Positions 24,851 to 32,812 of a stretch of DNA of 40,287 nucleotides are shown in pieces. A program made the position numbers and the translations under genes. The notes under the pieces are model-generated. The model worked only from the letters and a program-made list of their open reading frames with translations, did no database searches and was not told the origin of the DNA. The stretch comes from Absicoccus porci. Its GTDB lineage: Bacteria > Bacillota_I > Bacilli_A > Erysipelotrichales > Erysipelotrichaceae. The DNA lies in the NCBI RefSeq assembly GCF_003725415.1, contig NZ_RJQC01000002.1, forward strand, positions 337,089 to 377,375. Direction: 5' to 3'. Positions within the stretch are counted from its first letter, which is position 1; each line of letters opens with the position of its first letter.

Positions 24851-25204
24851 TTATGCTTGTGCTACATCTTTAGTGATTACTAGATCAGCTCCAGAACCAC
24901 AAATATTGGCTTCTACGACATCACCACGATGAACCGGTGCTTTCATTTCTACGTTGTTCATTTCTTTCATGATATCAAACATCAATTCTTTTGGTACGTC
25001 ATGATTGGTCTTGACACTGACACGAGCTTGGGTACCACCCACGATCTTTACGCTACTGGTGATGACACGAGTGGGATGGGTACATTCTTTTTTGCCATAA
25101 ATAGCACCTCTTGGACAACTATTTCCCGTTACTTTATAATCATTTTCTTCATCCACTTTTAGATGACAACCACGTGGACATGTAATACAAATAAGCTCTT
25201 TCAT
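24851..25204 (-). CDS. DUF1667 family cysteine-rich protein
   Basis: This 117-residue protein belongs to DUF1667, which commonly follows GlpA-like and FAD/NAD oxidoreductase genes in anaerobes. It has the cysteine cluster CITCPRGCHLKV (residues ~6-17) and NSCPRGAIYGKKEC (~29-42), likely metal or Fe-S ligands. C-terminal motifs are RGDVVEANICGSGADLV. It ends in two TAA codons. It is the last gene of the glycerol-3-phosphate dehydrogenase operon, three bases after the previous stop. Two truncated relatives exist in the window. Confidence 0.9.
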   Translation of the reverse strand: MKELICITCPRGCHLKVDEENDYKVTGNSCPRGAIYGKKECTHPTRVITSSVKIVGGTQARVSVKTNHDVPKELMFDIMKEMNNVEMKAPVHRGDVVEANICGSGADLVITKDVAQA

Positions 25205-25206
25205 GA

Positions 25207-26475
25207 TTAAGCCTCCTCTACGGTTTCAACCGCTAACGTGTTATCTGCTAATCGATCAACTAATACTTTTGGTAAAACAAGATTTTCCATTTCAGCAGGA
25301 ACCATATGTTCACGCTTAAATTGTGCAACTTGATTTCCCTGACCATCTTTGATCAAGATCTTGGCATCATGCATCGGCGTTCTTACTCGGAATGAAATCT
25401 GTACTGATTTTTCAATCGCATCTTTACGAATCTTTTGTGGAACCAAAGCCCCGACATTGACTGCTTTGGTTTCTAATGTCGTTGCACTTTGTGCTTCTCC
25501 ATTCTTGACATATTGGCCAGCTGCTTTACCAGCTACTTCACTTTCTGCTGATACAAAGTCTACCAAGTCATGGACATGGACAACATTACCAGCCGCAAAG
25601 ATACCTGGAATGCTCGTTTCCATATTTTCATAAACAATTGGACCATTGGTTCCACGATCAATGTCAATACCAGCCGTCTTTGACAATTCATTTTCTGGAA
25701 TCAAACCAACACTCAGTAAGACAGTATCTACATCAAATTCAATTTCTGTACCTGGAACCGGATTACGATCAGGTCCAACTTCTTGAACGATGACCTTGTT
25801 GACACGACCATCTTTTCCTTGGATATCTGTAATGGTATGTGCTAAATATAGAGGAATATCAAAGTCATTTAAGCACTGTACGATGTTACGATTCAATCCA
25901 TTGGAATAAGGCATCAATTCGACACAACCAACAACCTTAGCACCTTCCAAACTCATACGACGAGCCATGATCAAACCAATATCACCAGAACCAAGGATCA
26001 ATACGCGTTTACCTGGCATATAACCTTCAATGTTGACATAACGTTGTGCCGCACCAGCTGTAAATACACCAGCAGGACGATCACCTGGAATGGCAATGGC
26101 ACCACGTGTTCTTTCACGACAACCCATTGTCAAGACAATAGCTTTTCCTTGAAGAACCATGTATCCATTTTCTTCATTTGTACAATAGACTTGTTTATCT
26201 GGAGTAACTTGAATAACCATTGTATCCAATAGATATTCAATATCGGTTTTCTTTACTTCATCAATATAACGACCTGCATATTCAGGACCGGTTAATTCTT
26301 CTTTAAAATGATGCAAACCAAATCCATTATGAATACACTGATTTAAGATACCACCTAATTCTTTATCACGTTCAATGATCAAAACACTTTCAGCACCGTT
26401 TTGACGAGCTTGTAAAGCAGCTGCTAAGCCGGCAGGCCCTCCACCAACGACAATTACATCATATTCCTTACGCAT
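25207..26475 (-). CDS. FAD/NAD(P)-dependent oxidoreductase of GlpA-type dehydrogenase complex
   Basis: This 422-residue flavoprotein has an N-terminal FAD motif VVGGGPAGLAAALQA, an internal NAD-type motif ILGSGDIGLIMARRM and the ATG-type VLLSVGLIPENEL plus GIFAAGNVVHVHDL. It is the pyridine-nucleotide-disulfide-oxidoreductase-like subunit found next to GlpA and DUF1667 in anaerobic Bacillota, where the set probably couples glycerol-3-phosphate oxidation to NAD(P) or another carrier. Its start overlaps the upstream stop by one base (TAATG). Confidence 0.9.
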   Translation of the reverse strand: MRKEYDVIVVGGGPAGLAAALQARQNGAESVLIIERDKELGGILNQCIHNGFGLHHFKEELTGPEYAGRYIDEVKKTDIEYLLDTMVIQVTPDKQVYCTNEENGYMVLQGKAIVLTMGCRERTRGAIAIPGDRPAGVFTAGAAQRYVNIEGYMPGKRVLILGSGDIGLIMARRMSLEGAKVVGCVELMPYSNGLNRNIVQCLNDFDIPLYLAHTITDIQGKDGRVNKVIVQEVGPDRNPVPGTEIEFDVDTVLLSVGLIPENELSKTAGIDIDRGTNGPIVYENMETSIPGIFAAGNVVHVHDLVDFVSAESEVAGKAAGQYVKNGEAQSATTLETKAVNVGALVPQKIRKDAIEKSVQISFRVRTPMHDAKILIKDGQGNQVAQFKREHMVPAEMENLVLPKVLVDRLADNTLAVETVEEA

Positions 26476-27917
26476 TATTGAAGACCTCCCTCTTTTGTAT
26501 GTCCAAATAAAACTTTTGAACCTTTTTTATCTTTCACCACTTCTTCTTGTGGAATACCTAATTCTCTAGCGATAATTTCTTGAACACGTGGTCCACAGAA
26601 ACCACCTTGGCAACGTCCCATACCGGCGTTGCAACGACGTTTGATACCATCAATAGAAACAGGAACGATTGGGCGATGCAACGCATCAATGATTTCACCT
26701 TCGGTAATGGTTTCACAACGACAAATGACACGACCATAGGCTGGATGTTCTTTGATGAAAGCAACTCTTTCATCATCGCTCATTTCTTTAAAACGATAAA
26801 CTTTTCGAGTGGTTACAGGGTTTTCTTTGGCTACTGTAAATAACCCTTTGTCTTGCATCATTCTCGTTGTATCAATTGCGATGGCATAAGCACTCGACAA
26901 TCCAGGTGATTGCATCGCAGCAATCTGATAGAATCCAGCAACTTGTGGATCTTCACCGATGATAAAGTCTCCATGATCTTTCCGACGAGCTCGTAAGCCG
27001 GCAAACGTACGAATATTTTCACGGAAATTAATGGAAGGAACCGACTTCATAGAAGCCGCCTTTACATCTGCCAATCCTTGTAAAGTCGTACTGTAATCCC
27101 CATCAACAGTTGGGTTTGAGTTAGGACCTACAATCAAGTTGCCATGAACAGTTGGACTCACCAACACACCTTTTCCTGCAGCCGTTGGGCATTGGAAAAT
27201 TACATGATTGACCAATGTTCCCTGGCTTTTATCCAACAAGTAATATTCACCCTTGTTCGGAACAATTTCATAATCTGGCTTTTTAACCATGCCATATACT
27301 TTATCGCATTCAACACCCGCTGCATTCACAACAGTTTTTGCTTCAAAAGTATCCGTATCTGTTTTTACAACGAAGTGATCATCCACTTTTTGAATGGCTT
27401 TCACTTCTTCATTTAATTTCACTTCGGCACCATTTTTAACAGCAGTTTCTGCACACGCAATCGCAATATCCCATGGATCCACGATACAAGCTGTTGGTGC
27501 ATACAAAGCAGCTACTGCATTATCCGCAATATTTGGTTCCATCTCATGTAATTCTTCTTTACCAATGATTCTTTGATCAGGAACTCCATTTTTTACACCA
27601 CGATCATATAACGTTTGAAGCATTGGCTTTTCTTCTTCACTGAATGCAACAACCAAAGATCCAATGTTTTTCACCCGTACATCTAGATCCTTACATAACT
27701 GTGGTGTCACTTTATTTCCCCATACATTATATTTCGCCATCAATGTGCCTTCTTTGGCATCATATCCGGCATGGATAATGGCACTATTTGCTTTGGTCGT
27801 ACCATCAGCGACATCGTTTTCTTTTTCTAGTAATAATACACTGCCTTCGTACTTACTAAGTTCAAATGCCAATGTTGTACCAGAAACTCCTCCACCAACA
27901 ATGATTACATCATACAT
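26475..27917 (-). CDS. glpA: Glycerol-3-phosphate dehydrogenase-like FAD protein with [2Fe-2S]-type C terminus
   Basis: This ~480-residue FAD enzyme starts IIVGGGVSGTTLAFELS and carries a C-terminal BFD-like cysteine domain (VICRCETITEGEI, then CNAGMGRCQGGFCGPRV). That combination is typical of GlpA-type anaerobic glycerol-3-phosphate dehydrogenases, which oxidise glycerol 3-phosphate to dihydroxyacetone phosphate. Of two nearby ATG codons I prefer 27917, which has AAGGG seven bases upstream; 27923 is too close to that site. The first gene of its operon, it is preceded by a terminator-type leader and a strong promoter, and a GlpP-family protein is encoded nearby. Confidence 0.85.
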   Translation of the reverse strand: MYDVIIVGGGVSGTTLAFELSKYEGSVLLLEKENDVADGTTKANSAIIHAGYDAKEGTLMAKYNVWGNKVTPQLCKDLDVRVKNIGSLVVAFSEEEKPMLQTLYDRGVKNGVPDQRIIGKEELHEMEPNIADNAVAALYAPTACIVDPWDIAIACAETAVKNGAEVKLNEEVKAIQKVDDHFVVKTDTDTFEAKTVVNAAGVECDKVYGMVKKPDYEIVPNKGEYYLLDKSQGTLVNHVIFQCPTAAGKGVLVSPTVHGNLIVGPNSNPTVDGDYSTTLQGLADVKAASMKSVPSINFRENIRTFAGLRARRKDHGDFIIGEDPQVAGFYQIAAMQSPGLSSAYAIAIDTTRMMQDKGLFTVAKENPVTTRKVYRFKEMSDDERVAFIKEHPAYGRVICRCETITEGEIIDALHRPIVPVSIDGIKRRCNAGMGRCQGGFCGPRVQEIIARELGIPQEEVVKDKKGSKVLFGHTKEGGLQ

Positions 27918-28051
27918 ATTCATACCCTTCTTTCTACATCAAAAAAAGAGAGTATACGAAAAACAATTTCTGTTTCATGTATACTCTCTAATCTCATACA
28001 TTGATTTACTTTTTACAACGTCATTATAATGGGAGGTTTCCCATATGTCAA
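27918..28051 (-). promoter_or_regulatory. Consensus promoter and attenuator leader of the glpA-like operon
   Basis: On the minus strand a consensus promoter is visible: TTGACA (28051-28046), 17-base spacer, TATAAT (28028-28023). Nearly the whole spacer is the palindrome ATGGGA-AACC-TCCCAT (28044-28029), a likely operator. The ~90-base leader then contains a perfect 11-bp hairpin AGAGAGTATAC / GTATACTCTCT (27989-27979 and 27957-27947) followed by seven T residues, an intrinsic terminator before the start codon. Because GlpP antiterminators act on such glp leaders, I infer glycerol-3-phosphate-dependent antitermination here. Confidence 0.82.
27941..27989 (-). terminator. Leader terminator (probable GlpP target)
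   Basis: Perfect 11-bp stem, 21-base loop and a seven-T tail, ending about 20 bases before the glpA-like start codon. Placement between a strong promoter and the first gene marks it as an attenuator rather than an end-of-operon terminator. Confidence 0.85.
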
Positions 28052-28100
28052 TATATTTCCTGAACATTTTTTTTCAAAGAATGACGCAAAATTATACTCT

Positions 28101-28910
28101 TTACAATAAATCCGCTAAAACACCGATGTTTTCGATCATGATATCAGGTTGATGCTTGCTCTTTGGTACATCTTCTTCTTTGGTTTCTCCGCTCAATACC
28201 AAGATGCTGACAACATCAGAATTATCAGCTACCGCAATATCCGTATACATCCGATCCCCAACGATTGCAATCTCTTCTGGTTTTAATCCCGTTGCCTTCA
28301 CGATATAATCCAGGGTACGATGGCTCGGTTTGCCAAAGAATTCCGGATATACACCAGTACTTGATTCCACACATCGGGCGATACTACCGCAATCCGGAAT
28401 GAATTCGCCACCTTCAACCGGACAATTCAAATCGGGATTGATGCCGTAATACGTCTTTCCATGTCGAACAAACGTACATAGCTTCGATAATTTTTCATAC
28501 GTCAAGGTCGTATCAAAGCCGAGGATAACGACATCCGGATCTTCATCATCCAGTGTCCATCCAGCTTTCTCAAAAGCACGCAACAAAGCAGGCGTACCAA
28601 CCACATACAACTTGGCACCTGGATGATGTTCATCCAGATATTGCAGGATCACATCGGTCGAGACCATCATCTGTTCCGGCGTGATATCAATACCCATTTT
28701 TCCCAATTTTGTTGTATAGGCTTCTAGATCCTTGGAAGAATTATTGGTAAAGAAATAATAATTCCGACCTGTCTCTTCTACTTTATCCAAGAACTTATGC
28801 GTATAAGGAAATAAATCATTGCCTAGATAGATCGTTCCATCCATATCCAAAATGAATGTTTTTATGTCCTTCATTCGTTCTTGGATGTCTTTTAAATCGG
28901 TCATTGCCAT
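28101..28910 (-). CDS. HAD-IIA family phosphatase (NagD-like)
   Basis: This 269-residue hydrolase has the nucleophile motif FILDMDGTIYLG (D22, D24), motif II in FFTNNSSK and motif IV VGDRMYTDIAVA, with the large cap typical of NagD/AraL/glycerol-3-phosphate-phosphatase proteins. It would dephosphorylate a small phosphometabolite, plausibly a glycerol or sugar phosphate given its neighbours. GGAGG precedes ATG 28910, and a promoter (TTGACA, 18-base spacer, TATAAT; 28973-28944) lies upstream. GlpP lies just upstream in the same direction and the glpA-like operon downstream. Confidence 0.9.
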   Translation of the reverse strand: MAMTDLKDIQERMKDIKTFILDMDGTIYLGNDLFPYTHKFLDKVEETGRNYYFFTNNSSKDLEAYTTKLGKMGIDITPEQMMVSTDVILQYLDEHHPGAKLYVVGTPALLRAFEKAGWTLDDEDPDVVILGFDTTLTYEKLSKLCTFVRHGKTYYGINPDLNCPVEGGEFIPDCGSIARCVESSTGVYPEFFGKPSHRTLDYIVKATGLKPEEIAIVGDRMYTDIAVADNSDVVSILVLSGETKEEDVPKSKHQPDIMIENIGVLADLL

Positions 28911-28943
28911 AAATTAAAAAACCTCCATTATTTTTTCAAATCA

Positions 28944-28973
28944 ATTATATAAACCATTATATTTCGTTGTCAA
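28944..28973 (-). promoter_or_regulatory. Promoter of the HAD phosphatase gene
   Basis: TTGACA (28973-28968), an 18-base spacer and TATAAT (28949-28944) on the minus strand match the primary sigma consensus. They lie about 35 bases upstream of the start codon. Confidence 0.7.
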
Positions 28974-29012
28974 TAAATTATTTACTAATTATTTTTATTA
29001 TTGTAAATATAA

Positions 29013-29585
29013 TTACATTTTCCATATATCTTGACGTGTCGTCGATACCGCAATTGCTCCATTACGTAATGAATTGATCACATCTTCTTTAACTGTCACC
29101 AACCCACCACACATGACTGGTACCGTGGAATGCTTTGTGATATAACGAATGATCTTCGGCTGTAAGACACCCGGTAAGATCTCGATCGCATCGGGTTGCA
29201 CACGCGCATGTGACTGTTTGATGATATTCTGTAAAGCCATGCTATCCAATACAAAATACCGATGAATGGTATATAATCCAATCTTTTTACCATATTGAAT
29301 CAAATTCAATTTGGTAGTAATGATTCCATCTGCATGAGCTACATTTTTTATATAATCCAACACAGAATCATCATTAGATAAACCATCAATTAAATCAACA
29401 TGTACAATAGCCATACGACCGCTTAATTTGATTCGTTCCACTAATTTTGGCAAAGAACAAATATTCCCATGTAAAATAAAGATGATTCCTACTTCAGTAC
29501 GCAATGCTGCTTCCAGTCCAGCCTCATCTTTAATGGCAGCCACAATAGGATTATCTTCAAGTACTTGTATAAAATGTCTGTCCAT
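29013..29585 (-). CDS. glpP: GlpP-family glycerol-3-phosphate-responsive antiterminator
   Basis: This 190-residue protein matches the GlpP family, RNA-binding antiterminators that bind glycerol 3-phosphate and allow transcription past leader terminators of glp genes. Family features are EVGIIFILHGNICSL, VHVDLIDGLSNDDSVLDYI, DGIITTKLNLI and IEILPGVLQPKII. It lies two genes upstream of the glpA-like operon, whose leader carries a suitable terminator. A GAGGTG site precedes ATG 29585. Confidence 0.9.
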   Translation of the reverse strand: MDRHFIQVLEDNPIVAAIKDEAGLEAALRTEVGIIFILHGNICSLPKLVERIKLSGRMAIVHVDLIDGLSNDDSVLDYIKNVAHADGIITTKLNLIQYGKKIGLYTIHRYFVLDSMALQNIIKQSHARVQPDAIEILPGVLQPKIIRYITKHSTVPVMCGGLVTVKEDVINSLRNGAIAVSTTRQDIWKM

Positions 29586-29612
29586 AAAATTTCACACCTC
29601 AAAGATATTGTA

Positions 29613-29909
29613 TCATGAGTTAAAACGATAGCGGGCAATTCCTCCAATATTCGTAGCTGGAATTCCTTTGTTACGTAAACGATACATAGCGATTTCCGCA
29701 CGGAATCCGTCTAAACAATATACATACCAATGTTTATCGTTATATTTTTGAAAATTATTGATATCCGCCAAAGGAATATTGATGGCACCATCCAAATGTT
29801 TCAGATGATACTCTTCAGGAATCCGTACATCCACCAAAATACCATTTGGATCCTGTGAAAATTTTTCAAGGCCTTTATACGGATCTTTTCTTTTCCAATC
29901 AAACAACAT
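29613..29909 (-). CDS. Rhodanese-domain protein
   Basis: This 98-residue single-domain rhodanese has LVDVRIPEEYHLKHLDGAINIP and the active-site loop YCLDGFRAEIA with its cysteine present. It could carry persulfide sulfur. I start at ATG 29909, where GGAGTG precedes; the alternative at 29954 would place the start upstream of the terminator at 29929-29947. It is thus downstream of a terminator and perhaps expressed by readthrough or with GlpP. Confidence 0.85.
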   Translation of the reverse strand: MLFDWKRKDPYKGLEKFSQDPNGILVDVRIPEEYHLKHLDGAINIPLADINNFQKYNDKHWYVYCLDGFRAEIAMYRLRNKGIPATNIGGIARYRFNS

Positions 29910-29921
29910 ATCTACCACACT

Positions 29922-29947
29922 CCAAAAAAAGCGGGAATGCCCCGCTT
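29922..29947 (-). terminator. Intrinsic terminator after araD-like gene
   Basis: AAGCGGG (29929-29935) and CCCGCTT (29941-29947) form a 7-bp GC-rich stem with a seven-A run (T on the minus strand) following. It ends the galactitol-PTS/AraM/AraD transcript. Confidence 0.88.
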
Positions 29948-29956
29948 CAATCACGA

Positions 29957-30658
29957 TTATTTGCCTTGACCATAGTAAGCATTGGGACCATGTTTCCGTT
30001 TAAAATGCTTATCCAATAGAACTTGTTGCATGGAATCAATCTGATTGTTTTGTAGAAGCGTTGCCGTTGCATTCATTTTTGCTACTTCTTCTAAAACGAC
30101 TGAATTTTCAACAGCTTTTTTCGCATCTTTGCCCCATACAAAAGGTCCATGTGAATGAACAAGAACAGCCGGCACTTCATCGGGATCAATTCCTCTTGTT
30201 TTGAATTCTTCCACGATTACTTTGCCTGTTTCTAATTCATAATCTCCTTGGATTTCTTCATCGGTCATCTTACGAGTACAAGGAACGGCACCATAGAAAT
30301 AATCCGCATGCGTTGTTCCCAGTGCTTTGAGATCCAATCCTGCTTGGGCAAAACTCGTTGCCCATTGGGAATGTGTATGCACAACACCACCAATATTTGA
30401 CCAATTGCGATAAAATTCCAAATGTGTTTCTAAATCACTGCTTGGATTTAAATCGCCTTCGACAATATTACCATCTAAATCGGTTAGAACAATATCATCT
30501 AGTTTAAGTTCATCATAAGGAACGCCACTTGGTTTGATCGCAACAATTCCTTTTTCACGATCAATTTGTGAAACATTGCCCCATGTAAAAGTAACCAATC
30601 CATAGGCAGGCAATAATTTATTCGCCTCCAAAACCGTTTGTTTGAGATCTTCTAACAT
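29957..30658 (-). CDS. araD: L-ribulose-5-phosphate 4-epimerase (AraD)
   Basis: This 233-residue class II aldolase-family epimerase would convert L-ribulose 5-phosphate to D-xylulose 5-phosphate. Diagnostic motifs are [34 protein letters not shown] (catalytic aspartate), [10 protein letters not shown] (zinc histidines), [10 protein letters not shown] (third histidine) and [10 protein letters not shown]. Length equals the usual ~231. It follows the AraM-like gene by three bases and ends before a terminator. No L-ribulose kinase is visible nearby, so a PTS-phosphorylated substrate may feed it. Confidence 0.92.
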   Translation of the reverse strand: MLEDLKQTVLEANKLLPAYGLVTFTWGNVSQIDREKGIVAIKPSGVPYDELKLDDIVLTDLDGNIVEGDLNPSSDLETHLEFYRNWSNIGGVVHTHSQWATSFAQAGLDLKALGTTHADYFYGAVPCTRKMTDEEIQGDYELETGKVIVEEFKTRGIDPDEVPAVLVHSHGPFVWGKDAKKAVENSVVLEEVAKMNATATLLQNNQIDSMQQVLLDKHFKRKHGPNAYYGQGK

Positions 30659-30661
30659 AGG

Positions 30662-31948
30662 CTATTCTCCAATGATCTCATCATAGAAATCATAGAACTT
30701 CAACAAACGCATGAACGTTAATCGCTGACGTACATATGGACTTAATTTCAATGTTAATGGACGCAACGATTCTGGCAAAGTCAAATCGGTAATTTTGGTA
30801 AAGGCATGTACCTTATTCATCCAACCAATGATTTGTTCAGAACTAGGCAACTCTTCCAAAATAGCAATGATTTCAGCTTCTTTGGATTTTAATAAATCAC
30901 CATTGATATCCGCCATGATATTTGGCGTATTTTCTTCTAAGATAGAATCCACAAGACTTTCTTTGAAATATTTCTTGATAAAGTCTGTTTCAACGTCCAT
31001 ATGATCTTTAACTGTGTAATTTCCAGATTTGATCTTAGCGAGTGCCTTTTTGTAGACAGCACTAACCATGCAAAGTCCGACACCTACTTTTTCACCATGA
31101 TAGAAGTCAATTGGTTCGTTGATCGTAGCCATCTCCCATAAGTGTGAGCAATGATGCTCTGCACCTGAAGCAGGACGGGAATTACCAATCATCTGCATAG
31201 CCAATCCACTTAACAATAGACCATACATTAAATTTTCATACGCTTCAAAATCACCAGAACCAATACCATCTAAGTTATCGATCAATGCTTTTAGAATGTC
31301 TTGTTCCCATTCGACAACAGGCATACTAATATACTCGCCCGTTACCGCATGTGAAATCTTCCAGTCACAAATACTTGTAAACTTACCAATTAAATCGCCA
31401 ACACCACTGGCTGTCAAACGACTTGGTGCTTTGGAAAAAATTTCACTATCGGCTAATACGAAACAAGGACTAACAGCTGTAAAACTTTTCTTAAAGCCAT
31501 GCCATGTCATTGCCGCAACAGTGGAAACAAATCCATCCACGGATGCAGCCGTAGGGATCGATAAAAACTGTAGATGATTATTGTAAGCATAATAACGAGT
31601 AATATCATGCACCGTACCTGATCCACAAGCAATCAAGAAATCCACGTCTTTATGGTCTTCCATGGCTTTTTCCATAGCACCTACACCATGCTCATCGGCA
31701 TGTAATCCATTGGGATCTAATTTGATCGTTGTGATGCCAGGAACCAATTCTTCAACTTTTTTACCTGCTGCTTGATAAGTATTGTCATCACAAACCATCG
31801 CAATATTTTTATATTGCCCATATTTCTTTTGGAGGATATCAGGCAACTGATTGATTGCACCTTTTTCTATGATGATATCATCTACATAAATCTGCTGATT
31901 TCGAGATGCATCACATAATCCTCTCACTTTTTCTATATCAATATTCAT
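30662..31948 (-). CDS. AraM-like sn-glycerol-1-phosphate dehydrogenase / iron-type polyol dehydrogenase
   Basis: This 428-residue protein resembles the AraM/glycerol-1-phosphate dehydrogenase family. These NAD(P)H- and metal-dependent enzymes reduce dihydroxyacetone phosphate. ACGSGTVHDITRY is the dinucleotide region; GVGDLIGK, GAEHHCSHLWEM and FYHGEKVGVG hold the metal aspartate and histidines. SIPTAASVDGF is also family-typical. It lies between PTS IIB and AraD in an operon, where it might instead oxidise a sugar-alcohol phosphate; that alternative is open. Confidence 0.85.
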   Translation of the reverse strand: MNIDIEKVRGLCDASRNQQIYVDDIIIEKGAINQLPDILQKKYGQYKNIAMVCDDNTYQAAGKKVEELVPGITTIKLDPNGLHADEHGVGAMEKAMEDHKDVDFLIACGSGTVHDITRYYAYNNHLQFLSIPTAASVDGFVSTVAAMTWHGFKKSFTAVSPCFVLADSEIFSKAPSRLTASGVGDLIGKFTSICDWKISHAVTGEYISMPVVEWEQDILKALIDNLDGIGSGDFEAYENLMYGLLLSGLAMQMIGNSRPASGAEHHCSHLWEMATINEPIDFYHGEKVGVGLCMVSAVYKKALAKIKSGNYTVKDHMDVETDFIKKYFKESLVDSILEENTPNIMADINGDLLKSKEAEIIAILEELPSSEQIIGWMNKVHAFTKITDLTLPESLRPLTLKLSPYVRQRLTFMRLLKFYDFYDEIIGE

Positions 31949-31976
31949 AATATTTAGCCCCTTTAATTTTTTCTAT

Positions 31977-32282
31977 TTACTTGCCAATAGATTTTAAAGC
32001 ATCCATAAAATCTTTAAAGAATTTATCTTCGCCCATACCCGTAATACAAGCAAACGCATTGACACAAGGAATTCCATAATCGCCTCGTGGTAATGGACTG
32101 GTATGTGCAATGATATCAAAACGACCCGATTGTGCTAATTGCAATGCTTGTTGCGGTTTGGCTTCTGTAGATGTAACCGAATAACCTTGACCTTGTAAAT
32201 AATCTTTTAATTTGGAAGCAACCATACTACTTGTTACTGTTCCAGATCCACAAATTGATAAAATTCTAACTGATTTTGCCAT
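31977..32282 (-). CDS. PTS galactitol-type IIB component
   Basis: This ~101-residue phosphocarrier has the active cysteine in SICGSGTVTSSMV near the N terminus, typical of galactitol/lactose-type IIB. Two starts are possible: ATG 32288, overlapping the IIA stop and four bases after AGGAGG, or ATG 32282, ten bases after; I list the latter because MAKSVRIL gives a more usual N terminus. It is the phosphotransfer partner for the IIC at 32813. Confidence 0.9.
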   Translation of the reverse strand: MAKSVRILSICGSGTVTSSMVASKLKDYLQGQGYSVTSTEAKPQQALQLAQSGRFDIIAHTSPLPRGDYGIPCVNAFACITGMGEDKFFKDFMDALKSIGK

Positions 32283-32284
32283 AA

Positions 32285-32764
32285 TCATAAAGCCTCCTCG
32301 ATTTTTCTTTCTTTTTCTTTTATAGCTTGGATAATTTCATCCTCTGTATCTGCTTGATAAATTTCATTTAATACATTCATATCTTGAATGATTGCGATGA
32401 TTCGCTGCAATTTTTTGATATGTTCTTTTGGATTTTCAATAGCCAACATCATGACTACTTTTACATCGATGATCGTATCCGTTGTCCCCATTTGCACAAA
32501 GTGTACGGGCTCATTCAATGTCATGATACCTTCGGCTTCACGGAGAACATTCGCTGCTTCGGTATGAGGAATCGCAATCCCAAATCCATTGATTGCCAAA
32601 CCTGTTGGATAATCTTTTTCCCTTTTTTTCAGTTCCTCTACATAATTATCTTTACAGAAGCCTTCTTGGATAAATTTACTACCCAATTGTTCAAAAACAT
32701 CATCGGTTGTTTTGGCATCCGCATGTAATATCATTAATTTCTTATTCAAATCTTCCCAAATCAT
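32285..32764 (-). CDS. PTS galactitol/fructose-type IIA component
   Basis: This 159-residue EIIA-2 protein carries the phospho-histidine in GFGIAIPHTEAANV. I start at ATG 32764, eight bases after GGAAGGGTG; the GTG at 32773 lies within that site. A strong hairpin (32788-32809) separates it from IIC. Confidence 0.9.
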   Translation of the reverse strand: MIWEDLNKKLMILHADAKTTDDVFEQLGSKFIQEGFCKDNYVEELKKREKDYPTGLAINGFGIAIPHTEAANVLREAEGIMTLNEPVHFVQMGTTDTIIDVKVVMMLAIENPKEHIKKLQRIIAIIQDMNVLNEIYQADTEDEIIQAIKEKERKIEEAL

Positions 32765-32787
32765 ACGTAGCACCCTTCCTATAAATA

Positions 32788-32809
32788 AGAGTGTGATTCC
32801 TCACACTCT
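32788..32809 (-). other. Intercistronic hairpin between IIC and IIA
   Basis: AGAGTGTGA (32788-32796) and TCACACTCT (32801-32809) form a perfect 9-bp stem with a 4-base loop. It lacks a U run, so an mRNA processing or stability role fits better than termination. Confidence 0.6.
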
Positions 32810-32812
32810 CCT

